Below, one piece after another: positions 1-8,521 of a stretch of 64,000 nt of DNA. Source of the stretch: DASTCZ01 sp963704455 (GTDB lineage: Bacteria > Acidobacteriota > Terriglobia > Acidiferrales > UBA7541); NCBI GenBank assembly GCA_963704455.1, contig OY969905.1, forward strand, positions 4,386,499 through 4,450,498, read 5' to 3'. The position numbers were made by a program, and so were the translations under genes. The notes below the pieces were generated by a model, which made no database searches, had not been told where the DNA came from, and was given only the letters and a program-made list of their open reading frames with translations. Positions within the stretch are counted from its first letter, which is position 1; the number at the start of each line of letters is the position of its first letter.

Positions 1-2588
1 GTAAATCCGGTGATTGCAGTCGGTGTAGTGCCAAGGTTATTCGTAAAATTGATCGTTCCTGTCGGAACGCTGAATCCCAGGATCCTCTGCTGGCCTCCCG
101 AGTAATTTACGGTCAATGTGAAATCAATTGTTGTCGCGCAGGAGAAATTGCTTGCCAGCACAAAATCGAACTGGTTGCTTCCGCCGGAAGTGGCGCCGGC
201 GGCCATGTCTGAGTATGACATGGCGTTCGGCAACAAAACCGTGACGCCAGGAGTTGCCGTGGAAAGCGTGGCCGTAATTCCGGTCGCGCTCAGGACGCCC
301 GCCTTGTTTTGCAATTGGACGACGACCTTCGCTCCTTCGCCCGCCTTTATGTTTCCATCACCATTGCCCGGATTTTGGCTCGCGACTTCCGACGCGATTT
401 GAGGATCGGCCTGTCCTGCGATTCCCAGCGAAGCAACCGCTTGGTACGCCATCACGATTCCGTTCCCTGAATCGCGGTCAAATCCCGGCGCCATAATGTC
501 CAGAGCCGTACTTTCCAGCGTTGTCGTAATCTGGGCCTGCGTCAGGGTCGGCATTGCGGACTTAACAAGCGCCGCGATTGCCGCGGCATGTGGCGCCGCC
601 GCTGAAGTGCCATAGAACGGATTCAGCCCCGAATTTCCGGGCAATGTCGTCATCACACCATCTGCAGCGGTTATGTCCGGCTTGGGCCGCGAGGTGCCGC
701 CACCCGACGCGAAGGTGAACTTCCCGGGTGAAATCGCCGTCCCGTCCGCGTTGAAAAATACCTGGCGTGGCCCGTCTGATGTAAACGGTTCCACTTGATT
801 TGAAGTATTAAATGGATTTGGAAAAGGGCCCGCGGATGCGCCTGCGCAGCACGCCCCTGCGGCGGGCGTAGCTCCAACGGAAAACTCTCCCGTGATTGCT
901 ACGGCCGAATGGCCGTGCGTCTGTCCGTCAGTTACCTCGGTCAGCGTTCCGCGAATTGTGTTTAGAGAGAATGCGAGAGTGGCCGCGGCAGTTGTCTTAA
1001 ACACAACCAGTTGGTCACCGGCGTTTAGCGTAGGGGGGCCTATGATTTCAAAAGGAGGCTGGGTTCCTGTCTGGGGATTTGTGGACGAGGCAATCACTGT
1101 GCCCCCGGAGTTTAGATAGAAGAGGTCATAATCATTACTTGATCCGAGTGATGGATTAAGGGGCGTCGGAAAAGGATCCGCCCAATTTAATGTGTACGCT
1201 TCACCCGAGAATTGGATGACGTTCCCGATCAGTGGGCTTCCCACCGTGCCGAAATTGTGGACTGTGCCGGTCTTTCCTGAGTCTTGAGTAAATGCCGGCG
1301 ATCCCGTGCTGTTGAAATCCCCCTCAAAATAGCCCGCGAAGCCAAGCGCTTGGGAATCCAAGTTCCCTTCGTTCCCAGCCGATGAGAAGTAGAGCGCGCC
1401 AGCTGTGACAACTGAGACCACTGCCTGTGCTACTTGCCCGTCTTGAAATACAGGCTCATCGAAATAAAAAACGTCGTCCACGATGATGTCGCAGTTCGAC
1501 ACGCTTCGGAGATTCATTATGTTCGTTGCAAAACTCGCTTCACCGTTGTCGGCTGTGGCGAAAAACAGGCTCGCGCCGGGCGCCAGGTCATAGATGATTT
1601 CCATCATGGCGGCGCCTTCATCGTCCCCGTCTGGGAAGTCTTGGACGATCGTAAGGCACGGCCCGCCGGGGCCCGGACACGTCGGCGGCAAGTCGCCCGT
1701 TGCCTGGGCGCTCGTCACTGCTCCGGTCGCATTGGCGCTGTCGGAGAGCACGCCGATCTTCAGCCCCGCTCCGGTCACGCCGAATGTCCCCCGCGCATCG
1801 AATGCCCGGTGCGTGATGTCGCCTTCGGTATCCACACTTCCCGAGCCTGTCAGAATTGCATTGGGCTTCTGCAGCAGCGCGGACACCATCTTCCTGACCC
1901 TTGCTTCCTTCTGTGCAAATCCCGGAACCTTGCGCCAGCGTTCCAATGCCGAGCCGTCCGGTGCGCGCCTGATATGGCCGTTTACAGATCCCATTTTTCT
2001 GCCGATAAATGTCACGTCTGAAAGAGCGGCGATCCCCTCAATTTGGTTCGGAGGAATAATCGCGCGAATGGCGCGAAAGTTCGGCTGCGAATCTAGGATC
2101 AGCGCACCGGCGGCTTGCAACCTTTGCAGCAAGTCGGGGGTCACGTTCGCCATCATGTCCACGGCAATGTTGTTGTTGTCGTCCAATTCAATGCCTGTAT
2201 AGAGCGATGTGATTCCGGGCGCGGGTGTCTGGCCCTTCATCATCCGGATGGTGTAGAGAACGTTTGAGTCAATCTTCTGCTGCGCCGGCGTGCGTGCCGC
2301 TTTTTCCTGCTCCAGCAGGTCAATTTGCTGCGCGACGAACGCATTAATCTCCGCCTGCGTATTCGGCGTCGCGGATGGTGACGCCGTGCCGGGCGCGACA
2401 GGAGGCACGTACTTGTGGAAATGTACGTCCGTGGTCGTGATTTTCGGGACGGTGTCGCTCACCTTTGGTGCGCCCGCCCGCGGCCCGTTCTGCGCACGCA
2501 GGGGCATGGAAACCGCCGTCATCATCACCAACGCGAGAATGATTACACTGGAAATTACGTGCAAGCGAACGTTGCGCGGCAGAGTCAT
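1..2588 (-). CDS. Secreted subtilisin-like (S8) serine protease, C-terminus cut by window edge
   Basis: Reading starts at ATG 2588 with GAGG upstream and stays open to base 1, at least 862 residues. A signal peptide (MTLPRNVRLHVISS, then a hydrophobic run to AQN) points to export. The S8 core shows the Asp motif KIGVLSDS, the oxyanion-side motif SSAGNEG and the Ser motif GTSAAAPHAAAIAAL. A long insert sits between the Asn and Ser motifs. After the catalytic domain comes a beta-rich stretch (NPGNGDGNIKAGEGAKVVV) resembling CARDB/Ig-like adhesion modules. Where classical subtilisins have HGTHVAG, this protein reads DEGAAMMEIIYDLAPGA, so the catalytic His position is occupied by acidic residues. 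This is a known look for divergent S8 members, and activity is uncertain. The fold assignment is firm; the substrate is unknown. Confidence 0.9.
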   Translation of the reverse strand, partial: MTLPRNVRLHVISSVIILALVMMTAVSMPLRAQNGPRAGAPKVSDTVPKITTTDVHFHKYVPPVAPGTASPSATPNTQAEINAFVAQQIDLLEQEKAARTPAQQKIDSNVLYTIRMMKGQTPAPGITSLYTGIELDDNNNIAVDMMANVTPDLLQRLQAAGALILDSQPNFRAIRAIIPPNQIEGIAALSDVTFIGRKMGSVNGHIRRAPDGSALERWRKVPGFAQKEARVRKMVSALLQKPNAILTGSGSVDTEGDITHRAFDARGTFGVTGAGLKIGVLSDSANATGAVTSAQATGDLPPTCPGPGGPCLTIVQDFPDGDDEGAAMMEIIYDLAPGASLFFATADNGEASFATNIMNLRSVSNCDIIVDDVFYFDEPVFQDGQVAQAVVSVVTAGALYFSSAGNEGNLDSQALGFAGYFEGDFNSTGSPAFTQDSGKTGTVHNFGTVGSPLIGNVIQFSGEAYTLNWADPFPTPLNPSLGSSNDYDLFYLNSGGTVIASSTNPQTGTQPPFEIIGPPTLNAGDQLVVFKTTAAATLAFSLNTIRGTLTEVTDGQTHGHSAVAITGEFSVGATPAAGACCAGASAGPFPNPFNTSNQVEPFTSDGPRQVFFNADGTAISPGKFTFASGGGTSRPKPDITAADGVMTTLPGNSGLNPFYGTSAAAPHAAAIAALVKSAMPTLTQAQITTTLESTALDIMAPGFDRDSGNGIVMAYQAVASLGIAGQADPQIASEVASQNPGNGDGNIKAGEGAKVVVQLQNKAGVLSATGITATLSTATPGVTVLLPNAMSYSDMAAGATSGGSNQFDFVLASNFSCATTIDFTLTVNYSGGQQRILGFSVPTGTINFTNNLGTTPTAITGF

Positions 2589-2906
2589 ATTTTCCTCTAT
2601 TCGTGGCAGGGAAGTGCGGTCATTGAGGGACTCAAATGCTTCTCCGCATTCGCCACGGAATTATCGGTGCCCCGGAGAATTTGTGGTGATCGATCTGAGG
2701 GACTCCTGGGACAGCCCACGGCACAGTAAATCCCTTCATCGAAGTTGTCAACGAGCTTTTGCTCGCCGAGCCTTGACTCACGTTTCTCATACCTTGCGCG
2801 TACCTATCGGTGCTAGTAGAGTGCGCCTCAACCCATTTGCAAACGATCGAACCGCCGCCAGCCGGCTTTACTCTCCGTTGACGACCCACAGTGGTATCAT
2901 TTTCGT
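2589..2906. other. Divergent intergenic region, no gene seen
   Basis: 318 bases between two divergently transcribed secreted-protein genes. It should hold both promoters, but I find no convincing -35/-10 pair, and the short reading frames here have no ribosome-binding site or recognisable product. Confidence 0.4.
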
Positions 2907-3668
2907 GTGCGAACCGCGTTCGGATCACGATTAATATTCACTGCGGCGATTGCTCTTTGTCTCGTGACAGCAGTCTTCAGCAACACTGTCCCCGCGCAGC
3001 AGTCTTACGACGTATATCAATCCTACGATCTTTCCCAACATCCGAATGGCGTAACAGGAACGTGTCAGTTGCTCTTGGACTCGCGGTTGACCGATTCCGT
3101 TCGCGAACAAATGTGGGGCCAAGGCGATTGGTCCATTGTGTTTCCGCCCGAATCACAAATCTTCAAGGCTTTCACGCTCCTCGCGCCGGGCAATGCAAAA
3201 ATTGAAATCAGGACGAGTGCCGGCAAATTGGTCGCCACGCGTGCACTGGAAGTGCCACTGGCAAAATTGGAAGAATGGAGCCCGGATGGCAAACCCAACA
3301 GGGGCTACCTTCTCACTCAGGACTTCTCCATCGGCATGGGTTCATACAACGGCCCGGGCACAAGTCTCATCCAGATAGTAGGCGCATCGTTTCACGACGT
3401 AACGGCTCTGAATGCGGCCACTCAAAAGGAGGAGCCGATTCACCTCGCGAAAACGCTCAAGCAGGATTGGCGATTCACATCAGGTCGAAACGGCAATGAA
3501 ATCTTGGCTGTCTCATGCCATCCCGAATTTGGTGGCAAAGGCGATTCATTTGTCGTTGACTACACGCGTTACTTTTTTAATCGAACTCGCTGGATCAAAT
3601 ACATGCGCCAGGAAAATGGCTTTTGGGAATCCGACCAATCATTTCCTCCGCGCTCCGCATTCTCTTAG
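2907..3668 (+). CDS. Secreted protein of unknown function
   Basis: 253 residues starting with GTG. An N-terminal signal peptide (RLIFTAAIALCLVTAVFSNT) with a cleavage-like VPAQQ indicates export. The mature part is about 225 residues, mixed charge, with a central VVDYTRYFFNRTRWIKYMRQ patch and no recognisable catalytic motif. The GTG start is weakly supported because no strong Shine-Dalgarno precedes it; no ATG occurs near the signal sequence, so GTG is the most economical choice. A 267-bp gene for another exported protein follows after 28 bp on the same strand, so the two may be cotranscribed. I do not recognise the family. Confidence 0.6.
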   Translation: MRTAFGSRLIFTAAIALCLVTAVFSNTVPAQQSYDVYQSYDLSQHPNGVTGTCQLLLDSRLTDSVREQMWGQGDWSIVFPPESQIFKAFTLLAPGNAKIEIRTSAGKLVATRALEVPLAKLEEWSPDGKPNRGYLLTQDFSIGMGSYNGPGTSLIQIVGASFHDVTALNAATQKEEPIHLAKTLKQDWRFTSGRNGNEILAVSCHPEFGGKGDSFVVDYTRYFFNRTRWIKYMRQENGFWESDQSFPPRSAFS

Positions 3669-3696
3669 GCACAGTTCCTAGTTCTGGAGGCGAATC

Positions 3697-3963
3697 ATGA
3701 GCAAGCGGATTTTGGCCACCTTTGCTTTTCTCATCCTGGCCTTCGGAATGAGTCCAAACTTAATGGGGCAGTCCGACAAAAAAGAGATTAAAAGTGACGT
3801 CAACACACTCTACAGCGCCAGCGCAAATGTAAGAACTCAGGCGGCCCAGAGACTCGTCGCTATCGGCCCGAGTGCGATCCCCTTGTTGCTGCCTGTCTTG
3901 TGCGACGGGTCGAAGTCCATTTCCAGCGTAGCTTGGCGTCAGCAAGACATGCACGCGGGCTAA
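3697..3963 (+). CDS. Short exported protein with one HEAT-like helix pair, possibly truncated
   Basis: 88 residues. The start ATG has GGAGG (3686-3690) at good spacing. A signal peptide (KRILATFAFLILAFGMSPNLMGQ) is followed by a segment, DVNTLYSASANVRTQAAQRLVAIGPSAIPLLLPVLCD, that reads like one HEAT/armadillo repeat. The last 20 residues lose that pattern. HEAT-repeat proteins normally carry many such units, so this looks like a gene cut short by frameshift or deletion, ending 5 bp before the convergent regulator gene. Alternatively it is a genuine small periplasmic protein. Function unknown. Confidence 0.5.
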   Translation: MSKRILATFAFLILAFGMSPNLMGQSDKKEIKSDVNTLYSASANVRTQAAQRLVAIGPSAIPLLLPVLCDGSKSISSVAWRQQDMHAG

Positions 3964-3968
3964 CAACT

Positions 3969-5753
3969 CTAGTCAAGCCCGACGCGACGGACGAGGTCCG
4001 CAAATCGAGGGTCGCCGCGGATTGGGTCGAAGTACGGATGTACTTTGAGGAATTGGAGAATATTCGACTGCTCCTTGTACGCCTGCTCGAGCGAGGCGAA
4101 GGCCTGATCGTTTTCGCCGAGCCCTAAATAGGCGTTTACAAAAGCGGCGGCGGGAACGTAACCTGCCTCTCTGCGTCTTTTCAGTTCCGCGAGGAGCCGA
4201 AATGCATCAGTGCGCCTCCCGGCGAGGGCATAGGCCCTAATCAGTACGCCGATCACGCCAGGACTACGGTTCGAAACAGAAATCGCCCGCTCCATCACGG
4301 GGATTGCATCCGCTGGTTGATTATTGGCGGTCAGCACGAATCCAAGGAAGTAAAGTGCAGTTGCGTCGTCCGCTCGCACCGCGAGTACGCTGCGCAACTC
4401 GCGTACGGCGTCATCGTAGCGCCGGGACTGAAAGAGAATCCAGCCGATGGTCGTGCCGGAAGCCGCAAGCGGGTCGAGTTTCTGGCCACGCTCTGCCCAA
4501 GCTATAGCTTCGTCCGTACGTCCCTGGCATAACAGCCACAAAGCAAGTCCGACGTAAGCATCAGCGTCGTTCGGGTTCAATTCGAGGGCGCGCCTGTATT
4601 CAGCCTCGGCGTCGGCCCAGCGCCACTGTTTCTGCTGTACGTCTGCCAGCAGGACGTGCGCATCGGCAAGGTCCGGATCGAGCTCCAACGCTTTTTGGGC
4701 CGCCCTCATTATCTTCGGGCGCGTCTCTTCCGGAGAATCGCCGATAAAAACCGTTCCGAGTTCGCTATACGCTCTCGCCAAGCCCACATAAGGGTAAGCA
4801 AAGGTCGGGTCTTTCTTAATCGCGTCCTCGAAATAACCTATGCTTTCCTCGACGCCAGCTCGATTGTTGCTTTTGTTGAGAGCAAATCGGCCTTTCAGAT
4901 AACTCTCGTACACTTCGGGTGCGACGGAACGCGCGGCGATAAGTCTTTCGTGTTCCGCACCGGTGACGGTAACTTCAACTTTTTTCGCAATGGATTGCGC
5001 CAACTCGCTTTGCAAAGCAAGTGCATCCCGCAGCCCGCGATCGTAAGTTTCCGACCAGAAGTGCTCGTCGGTCGCGCCCCGAATCAACTGGGCCGTGACG
5101 CGAATCCGATTGCCCTCACGCATTACAGACCCTTCCACAATGGCATCCACGCCCAGGGTTTTCGCGATCTCTGGCACCGAGAGTTGAGGGTTCTTGAAGC
5201 GCATCACCGATGTGCGGGAAATGACGCGCAGATCATGGATCCCCGAGAGGCGTGCAATAAGCGCGTCAGTCATTCCGTCAGCAAGGTATTCTTGTGCTGA
5301 ATCTCCGGACAGGTTCTTCAAAGGCAGCACCGCTAAAGACCTGATTTTGGGTCGCGCCGTATTCCCTGTGCGATCTCGGGACAGAACGTAAGCGACGGCA
5401 AGCAGGCCGAGTACAGCAACCCCGGCCAGAGCAAGCCAGCGACGCGCCCGCACTGTCGCCCTTTGTCGGTTGTCCCCTTCCGGCTCCACAGGCATCTTGG
5501 AGGTTTGCTGTTGCCCTTCCTCGCCCAAGCGTAGCCCGCGGCTTTGCAGCCAGGCGTCAAGCTCGGGAGCTAAGGCATAAACGGATCCCCGCTTATCGTG
5601 CACGTGGCGGTGGACGGGCATGCCCTCGCGCTTCTCCCAGCGTTGGACGGTCTTAACATCGCGATCGAGGTATGCCGCAATCTCCTTCCATGAGTCCAGC
5701 AACTCTTCGGTCGGTCGCTCGGATGGCGGCGTATCTGGGAATGATTCGGCCAT
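3969..5753 (-). CDS. Transmembrane regulator: MerR-like HTH, TolB/FlgO-like domain, TPR repeats
   Basis: 594 residues from ATG 5753, chosen because GGAG lies 7 bp upstream; an in-frame start at 5828 has no such site. Residues ~15-75 form a helix-turn-helix of the MerR/excisionase type (LLDSWKEIAAYLDRDVKTVQ, then RWEKREGMPVHR). A single membrane helix (ALAGVAVLGLLAVAYVLSR) follows near residue 115. Next is a TolB-like/FlgO domain (SLAVLPLKNLSGDSAQEYLA, ALGVDAIVEGSV-like region) and then at least six TPR units to the C-terminus. The layout, a cytoplasmic DNA-binding head with a large extracytoplasmic TPR part, is that of CadC-like one-component membrane regulators. The target is unknown. It converges on the small HEAT-like gene and diverges from 6019. 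Confidence 0.85.
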   Translation of the reverse strand: MAESFPDTPPSERPTEELLDSWKEIAAYLDRDVKTVQRWEKREGMPVHRHVHDKRGSVYALAPELDAWLQSRGLRLGEEGQQQTSKMPVEPEGDNRQRATVRARRWLALAGVAVLGLLAVAYVLSRDRTGNTARPKIRSLAVLPLKNLSGDSAQEYLADGMTDALIARLSGIHDLRVISRTSVMRFKNPQLSVPEIAKTLGVDAIVEGSVMREGNRIRVTAQLIRGATDEHFWSETYDRGLRDALALQSELAQSIAKKVEVTVTGAEHERLIAARSVAPEVYESYLKGRFALNKSNNRAGVEESIGYFEDAIKKDPTFAYPYVGLARAYSELGTVFIGDSPEETRPKIMRAAQKALELDPDLADAHVLLADVQQKQWRWADAEAEYRRALELNPNDADAYVGLALWLLCQGRTDEAIAWAERGQKLDPLAASGTTIGWILFQSRRYDDAVRELRSVLAVRADDATALYFLGFVLTANNQPADAIPVMERAISVSNRSPGVIGVLIRAYALAGRRTDAFRLLAELKRRREAGYVPAAAFVNAYLGLGENDQAFASLEQAYKEQSNILQFLKVHPYFDPIRGDPRFADLVRRVGLD

Positions 5754-6018
5754 CACGTTCTCCTGAATAGTCCGTTGCAGTAGAGAGATAGGTGAAGGGA
5801 GTGTAACCCCGTCGTTCGGGGCCCGCAATAGGCGGCATTAGACGGCAAATGAACATGTCCGCGTATTGCCCTTTGACAGCACCCGAAAGGTGACCGATTC
5901 TGTGCGCGCATTTCAGCGGCAAATCGCCGGAAAGCCGGGCGCGGCTGGACGAGTTCCAGCCACAGCCGTTCTTCCGGTGGAATGGTTGCCAACTTCAAAA
6001 ATCCGGAGGTTTCTCACC

Positions 6019-6735
6019 ATGAACGCAAAGCATTTCACGGGGGTGGCGATCATCGTCACCGCCATTGTTTTGACCGTAGGCGTCGGCGCGCTAGCTCAGG
6101 ATTCTCCGCCACCGCCGCCCAAGCATTTCAGCGGCACGATAAATGATTACACGCCCCAAACCTGCCCGACGCAGCAGACTACCCCCTGCACCTCAGTGAA
6201 GGGGCCCTGGGAAATGCGTGGCACATGGTCGCTGAACTTGGATCACGATTCCAAGCACGACCCCAGCACGGCGGATTTTTCCGCCGAGATAAACATGACT
6301 CACGATGATTACTGGGTCTTGATACAGCCCAGCCCGTCCACCACGGTCAACGACGACAGCGCCACCCCGGGTCGCCATCCCCATACGCACCACATCACCA
6401 TTACCAACGGCACGGTGACTTCGATCAGCACCGCCGCACCTGAAGAGTTCACGGTGACCGGCCCAGTAAAAGTCACTCTCGATGGCGGCGACACGCCTTT
6501 TTCCAGCGCCTGCGAGTTCACGCCGCCCGCTCCAGCGCCCTGCACGCTGACCGTCGACATCAAGGGCGGAACCCCCGACCCGGCTCTTCCAACATTCACC
6601 GTCGTCCCGTTTTCCAACATCACCATGACCTTTTCCGGTCCGCCAACCGGACACTTCGGAACGCAGGCTATACACGGCGTCGTTCGCAAGGCAACGAGTG
6701 AGCGGCACGACGATTCACATCGCGATGCACATTGA
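6019..6735 (+). CDS. Secreted protein of unknown function, Thr/Pro-rich
   Basis: 238 residues from ATG 6019, which has GGAGGT at 6004-6009. In-frame starts upstream lack a site and lengthen the protein with an atypical sequence. The signal peptide is AIIVTAIVLTVGVGALAQ. The mature protein is about 210 residues, beta-rich, with many Thr/Pro, clustered His (PHTHHITI) and paired Cys (ACEF...APCTL), and ends in a His-rich tail (SERHDDSHRDAH). No known domain is recognised. It stands alone, and GC-rich hairpins follow the stop. Confidence 0.65.
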   Translation: MNAKHFTGVAIIVTAIVLTVGVGALAQDSPPPPPKHFSGTINDYTPQTCPTQQTTPCTSVKGPWEMRGTWSLNLDHDSKHDPSTADFSAEINMTHDDYWVLIQPSPSTTVNDDSATPGRHPHTHHITITNGTVTSISTAAPEEFTVTGPVKVTLDGGDTPFSSACEFTPPAPAPCTLTVDIKGGTPDPALPTFTVVPFSNITMTFSGPPTGHFGTQAIHGVVRKATSERHDDSHRDAH

Positions 6736-6757
6736 TGAGCAGCGTCGGGCGCGGTCC

Positions 6758-6777
6758 GGGCGGACGTGTGTCCGCCC
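6758..6777 (+). terminator. GC-rich hairpin behind the 6019-6735 gene
   Basis: Perfect 8-bp inverted arms GGGCGGAC / GTCCGCCC with a GTGT loop, 22 bp after the stop codon. There is no T tract, so a role as intrinsic terminator is only possible. Confidence 0.35.
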
Positions 6778-6886
6778 CGCGCCTAGCGCCATCTCCTTCG
6801 GACACCGATAGGACGGGCGGCCCAGAGATGATGCGGGCTGTGGCCAACAAATGAGCCGCTCAGAAGTACGTGGGTGGCCTACACGT

Positions 6887-6904
6887 CGTCCGCCGCGGCG
6901 GACG
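6887..6904. repeat. 18-bp perfect palindrome
   Basis: Self-complementary CGTCCGCCG/CGGCGGACG. It shares CGGACG with the hairpin about 120 bp upstream and sits next to GTGGGTGGCC, a word also found in the dispersed repeats near 32.8 and 56.2 kb. Function unknown. Confidence 0.5.
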
Positions 6905-7026
6905 TGTTGGGTTCTTGACCTTAGGATATTGCCTTTGGCTGTGGACTTCAGCGTTGGTCCTAGGGTTCGCAAACCGCGCCCATTCGAACACTTATTCGAA
7001 TAGGTTTTGTAACAAATCTCCCCCAT

Positions 7027-7045
7027 AATTCCTAAATAATTCTCT
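7027..7045 (+). repeat. Left 19-bp target-site duplication of the IS
   Basis: aattcctaaataattctct, identical to 8475-8493. The uninterrupted site is seen once in the inverted repeat copy near 36271-36290, which confirms that this is a duplication made by insertion. Confidence 0.9.
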
Positions 7046-8474
7046 GTTGTTAGCAAATCGAAATGTCCGCGTTAGGTAGCAAGTGATGTGTCCGCTTTTG
7101 ATTTTCCTTCTGCTCCTCAAACTACATTCACCGCGCCGTCGTCGGGGCTGTGGGAAAGTGGGGATCCCGCGGTTTGCGCGGGATTCCCAAGCGCAGCGTC
7201 TTTTCCACAGCCCTTTTCCGCCGCCGATTTCGGTTCGTTATTTTCGCCAGCAAACTGTCCGACACACTGGGGTCCGTAATACAAACTCAGCCGCCCATCC
7301 AGATGTTCGCACACCGTCACCCGGCAACCCGCCAGCGTCCCGCGCCAGCGCACCCGTTCGATCTGCAACGTCCGGCCGCCCCAACTCACCGTGTTGTCTC
7401 GGTTCACCACCCGCTCCTGCTGCAGCGAGAAGACCCGGTCCAGATCTTTCCCGGTCGCCGGCACAAAGGCGCTGACCGGTTCCGTCGCCGCCACAGCGAA
7501 TTTCCGGTTGAACTCCGCGATATAGCTCTCGCCGAGAAAACGGTTGGCTTCTTCGATCGTCGCGATCCCGCGCAGCCGCAACTCTTGCGGCAGCCGCCGC
7601 TGCCAGGTGCCGAAGTTCCGCTCGCTTCGTCCACGTGCTTGCGGCGAGTAGGCCGGAATCATCTGAATCCTCAAATCACTCAACGCCCGCCCCACCTGCG
7701 TTAGCCGCTGCCGGTCCACCGGCTCTCCGGCTTTCGGGGTTACCCAGAAATGGCTTGCCCGGTCGCTGTAAAGCGAGCAAAACACCCCTTGCCGCTCGAC
7801 CACTTCGCGCAACGCGATCATCACCGTCGGTGTCGATTCCTCCTCGACCAACTGCGCGTAGTACACCTCGCTGGTCGCATCGTCCAGCACCACGATCAAG
7901 TCGTGCCACTGCTGGCCCAGCCAGCGATGCTTGCTGCCGTCGATGTGCAGCATCATCCCGGCCATCGGTCTTCGTTCGCGCCGCCGCCGGTGCAGGCCCC
8001 GCTGCCGTTCTTTCGCCACCAGTCCGGCGCCTTGCAGCGCCAGCTTCACCCAGGTGTAGCTGAGCCGGATGCCGTGCTCCTCCTCGAGCTTCTCGTGAAA
8101 ATGCTTCACGCTGAAATCGGAATACTTCTCCCGGTACAAAACCAACACCTTTTCGACCACCTCCAGCTTCACGCGCTTCGGAGAAGGTGTTCCCGTCCGG
8201 CGATCCCACAGTCCGTCATAGCCGAACCGCTGATAGCGCCAATACAGCCGCCGCATCTGCCGCGGACCGACGCGCAACACCTGGGCCGCTTGAAGCCAGG
8301 TCATCTGCTTGCCGATCACCCGCAAAATCACTTCTTGTGCTTTCATCGCCCGCTCCGTCGCAGCTCTGGAGTAGCTCATCACGCCCACCTCCGGACCGGA
8401 GGTCTACTCCAAGCCGCCTGTGTAAAGCGGACATTTCATCTGCTAATAGACCGGACATATCATGTGCTAACGAC
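7046..8474 (-). mobile_element. Complete insertion sequence, 1429 bp, IS1202/ISNCY-like
   Basis: The ends are imperfect inverted repeats: GTTGTTAGCAAAT on the left and GTCGTTAGCACAT on the right (complement strand). Each is followed by a second TAGCA...ATGTCCG block, so each end has two tandem transposase-binding-like units. One transposase gene fills the interior. The 19-bp target duplication is long; long duplications are known for the IS1202 group, which fits the transposase type. The insertion lies exactly at the upstream edge of a -35 box and regenerates it. Confidence 0.85.
7117..8379 (-). CDS. DDE transposase with N-terminal HTH (IS481/IS1202-like)
   Basis: 420 residues from ATG 8379, preceded by GGAGG; a GTG nine bases upstream is less well placed. 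Residues 5-60 are a helix-turn-helix (MTWLQAAQVLRVGPRQMRRL) and residues ~65-130 a second HTH/linker. The rve-type catalytic core has Asp147 (LHIDGSKH), Asp206 (SLYSDRASHF) and Glu253 (ARGRSERNFG). The C-terminal part holds the usual beta-barrel-like segment (NTVSWGGRTLQI). Length and all three acidic residues are intact, so the enzyme is probably active. It catalyses cut or copy and insertion of its own element. Confidence 0.92.
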   Translation of the reverse strand: MSYSRAATERAMKAQEVILRVIGKQMTWLQAAQVLRVGPRQMRRLYWRYQRFGYDGLWDRRTGTPSPKRVKLEVVEKVLVLYREKYSDFSVKHFHEKLEEEHGIRLSYTWVKLALQGAGLVAKERQRGLHRRRRERRPMAGMMLHIDGSKHRWLGQQWHDLIVVLDDATSEVYYAQLVEEESTPTVMIALREVVERQGVFCSLYSDRASHFWVTPKAGEPVDRQRLTQVGRALSDLRIQMIPAYSPQARGRSERNFGTWQRRLPQELRLRGIATIEEANRFLGESYIAEFNRKFAVAATEPVSAFVPATGKDLDRVFSLQQERVVNRDNTVSWGGRTLQIERVRWRGTLAGCRVTVCEHLDGRLSLYYGPQCVGQFAGENNEPKSAAEKGCGKDAALGNPAQTAGSPLSHSPDDGAVNVV

Positions 8475-8493
8475 AATTCCTAAATAATTCTCT
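8475..8493 (+). repeat. Right 19-bp target-site duplication of the IS
   Basis: Identical to 7027-7045. Its last T is the first T of the TTGACA box at 8493-8498. Confidence 0.9.
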
Positions 8494-8521
8494 TGACATT
8501 AATTTAACCTTGTAGTAACAT
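8493..8521 (+). promoter_or_regulatory. Sigma70-type promoter inside repeat copy 1
   Basis: TTGACA (8493-8498), 17-bp spacer, TAACAT (8516-8521). The same boxes and spacer occur in copy 2 although the spacer sequence itself differs, which argues for selection on the promoter. An ATG at 8527 would lie at or next to the start site. Confidence 0.75.

Noticed and set aside
6980..7000. CRISPR-like direct repeats (double ATTCGAA; three CCTTT words)
   Set aside because: Only two or three short units, with unequal flanks and no cas genes; not a CRISPR array.
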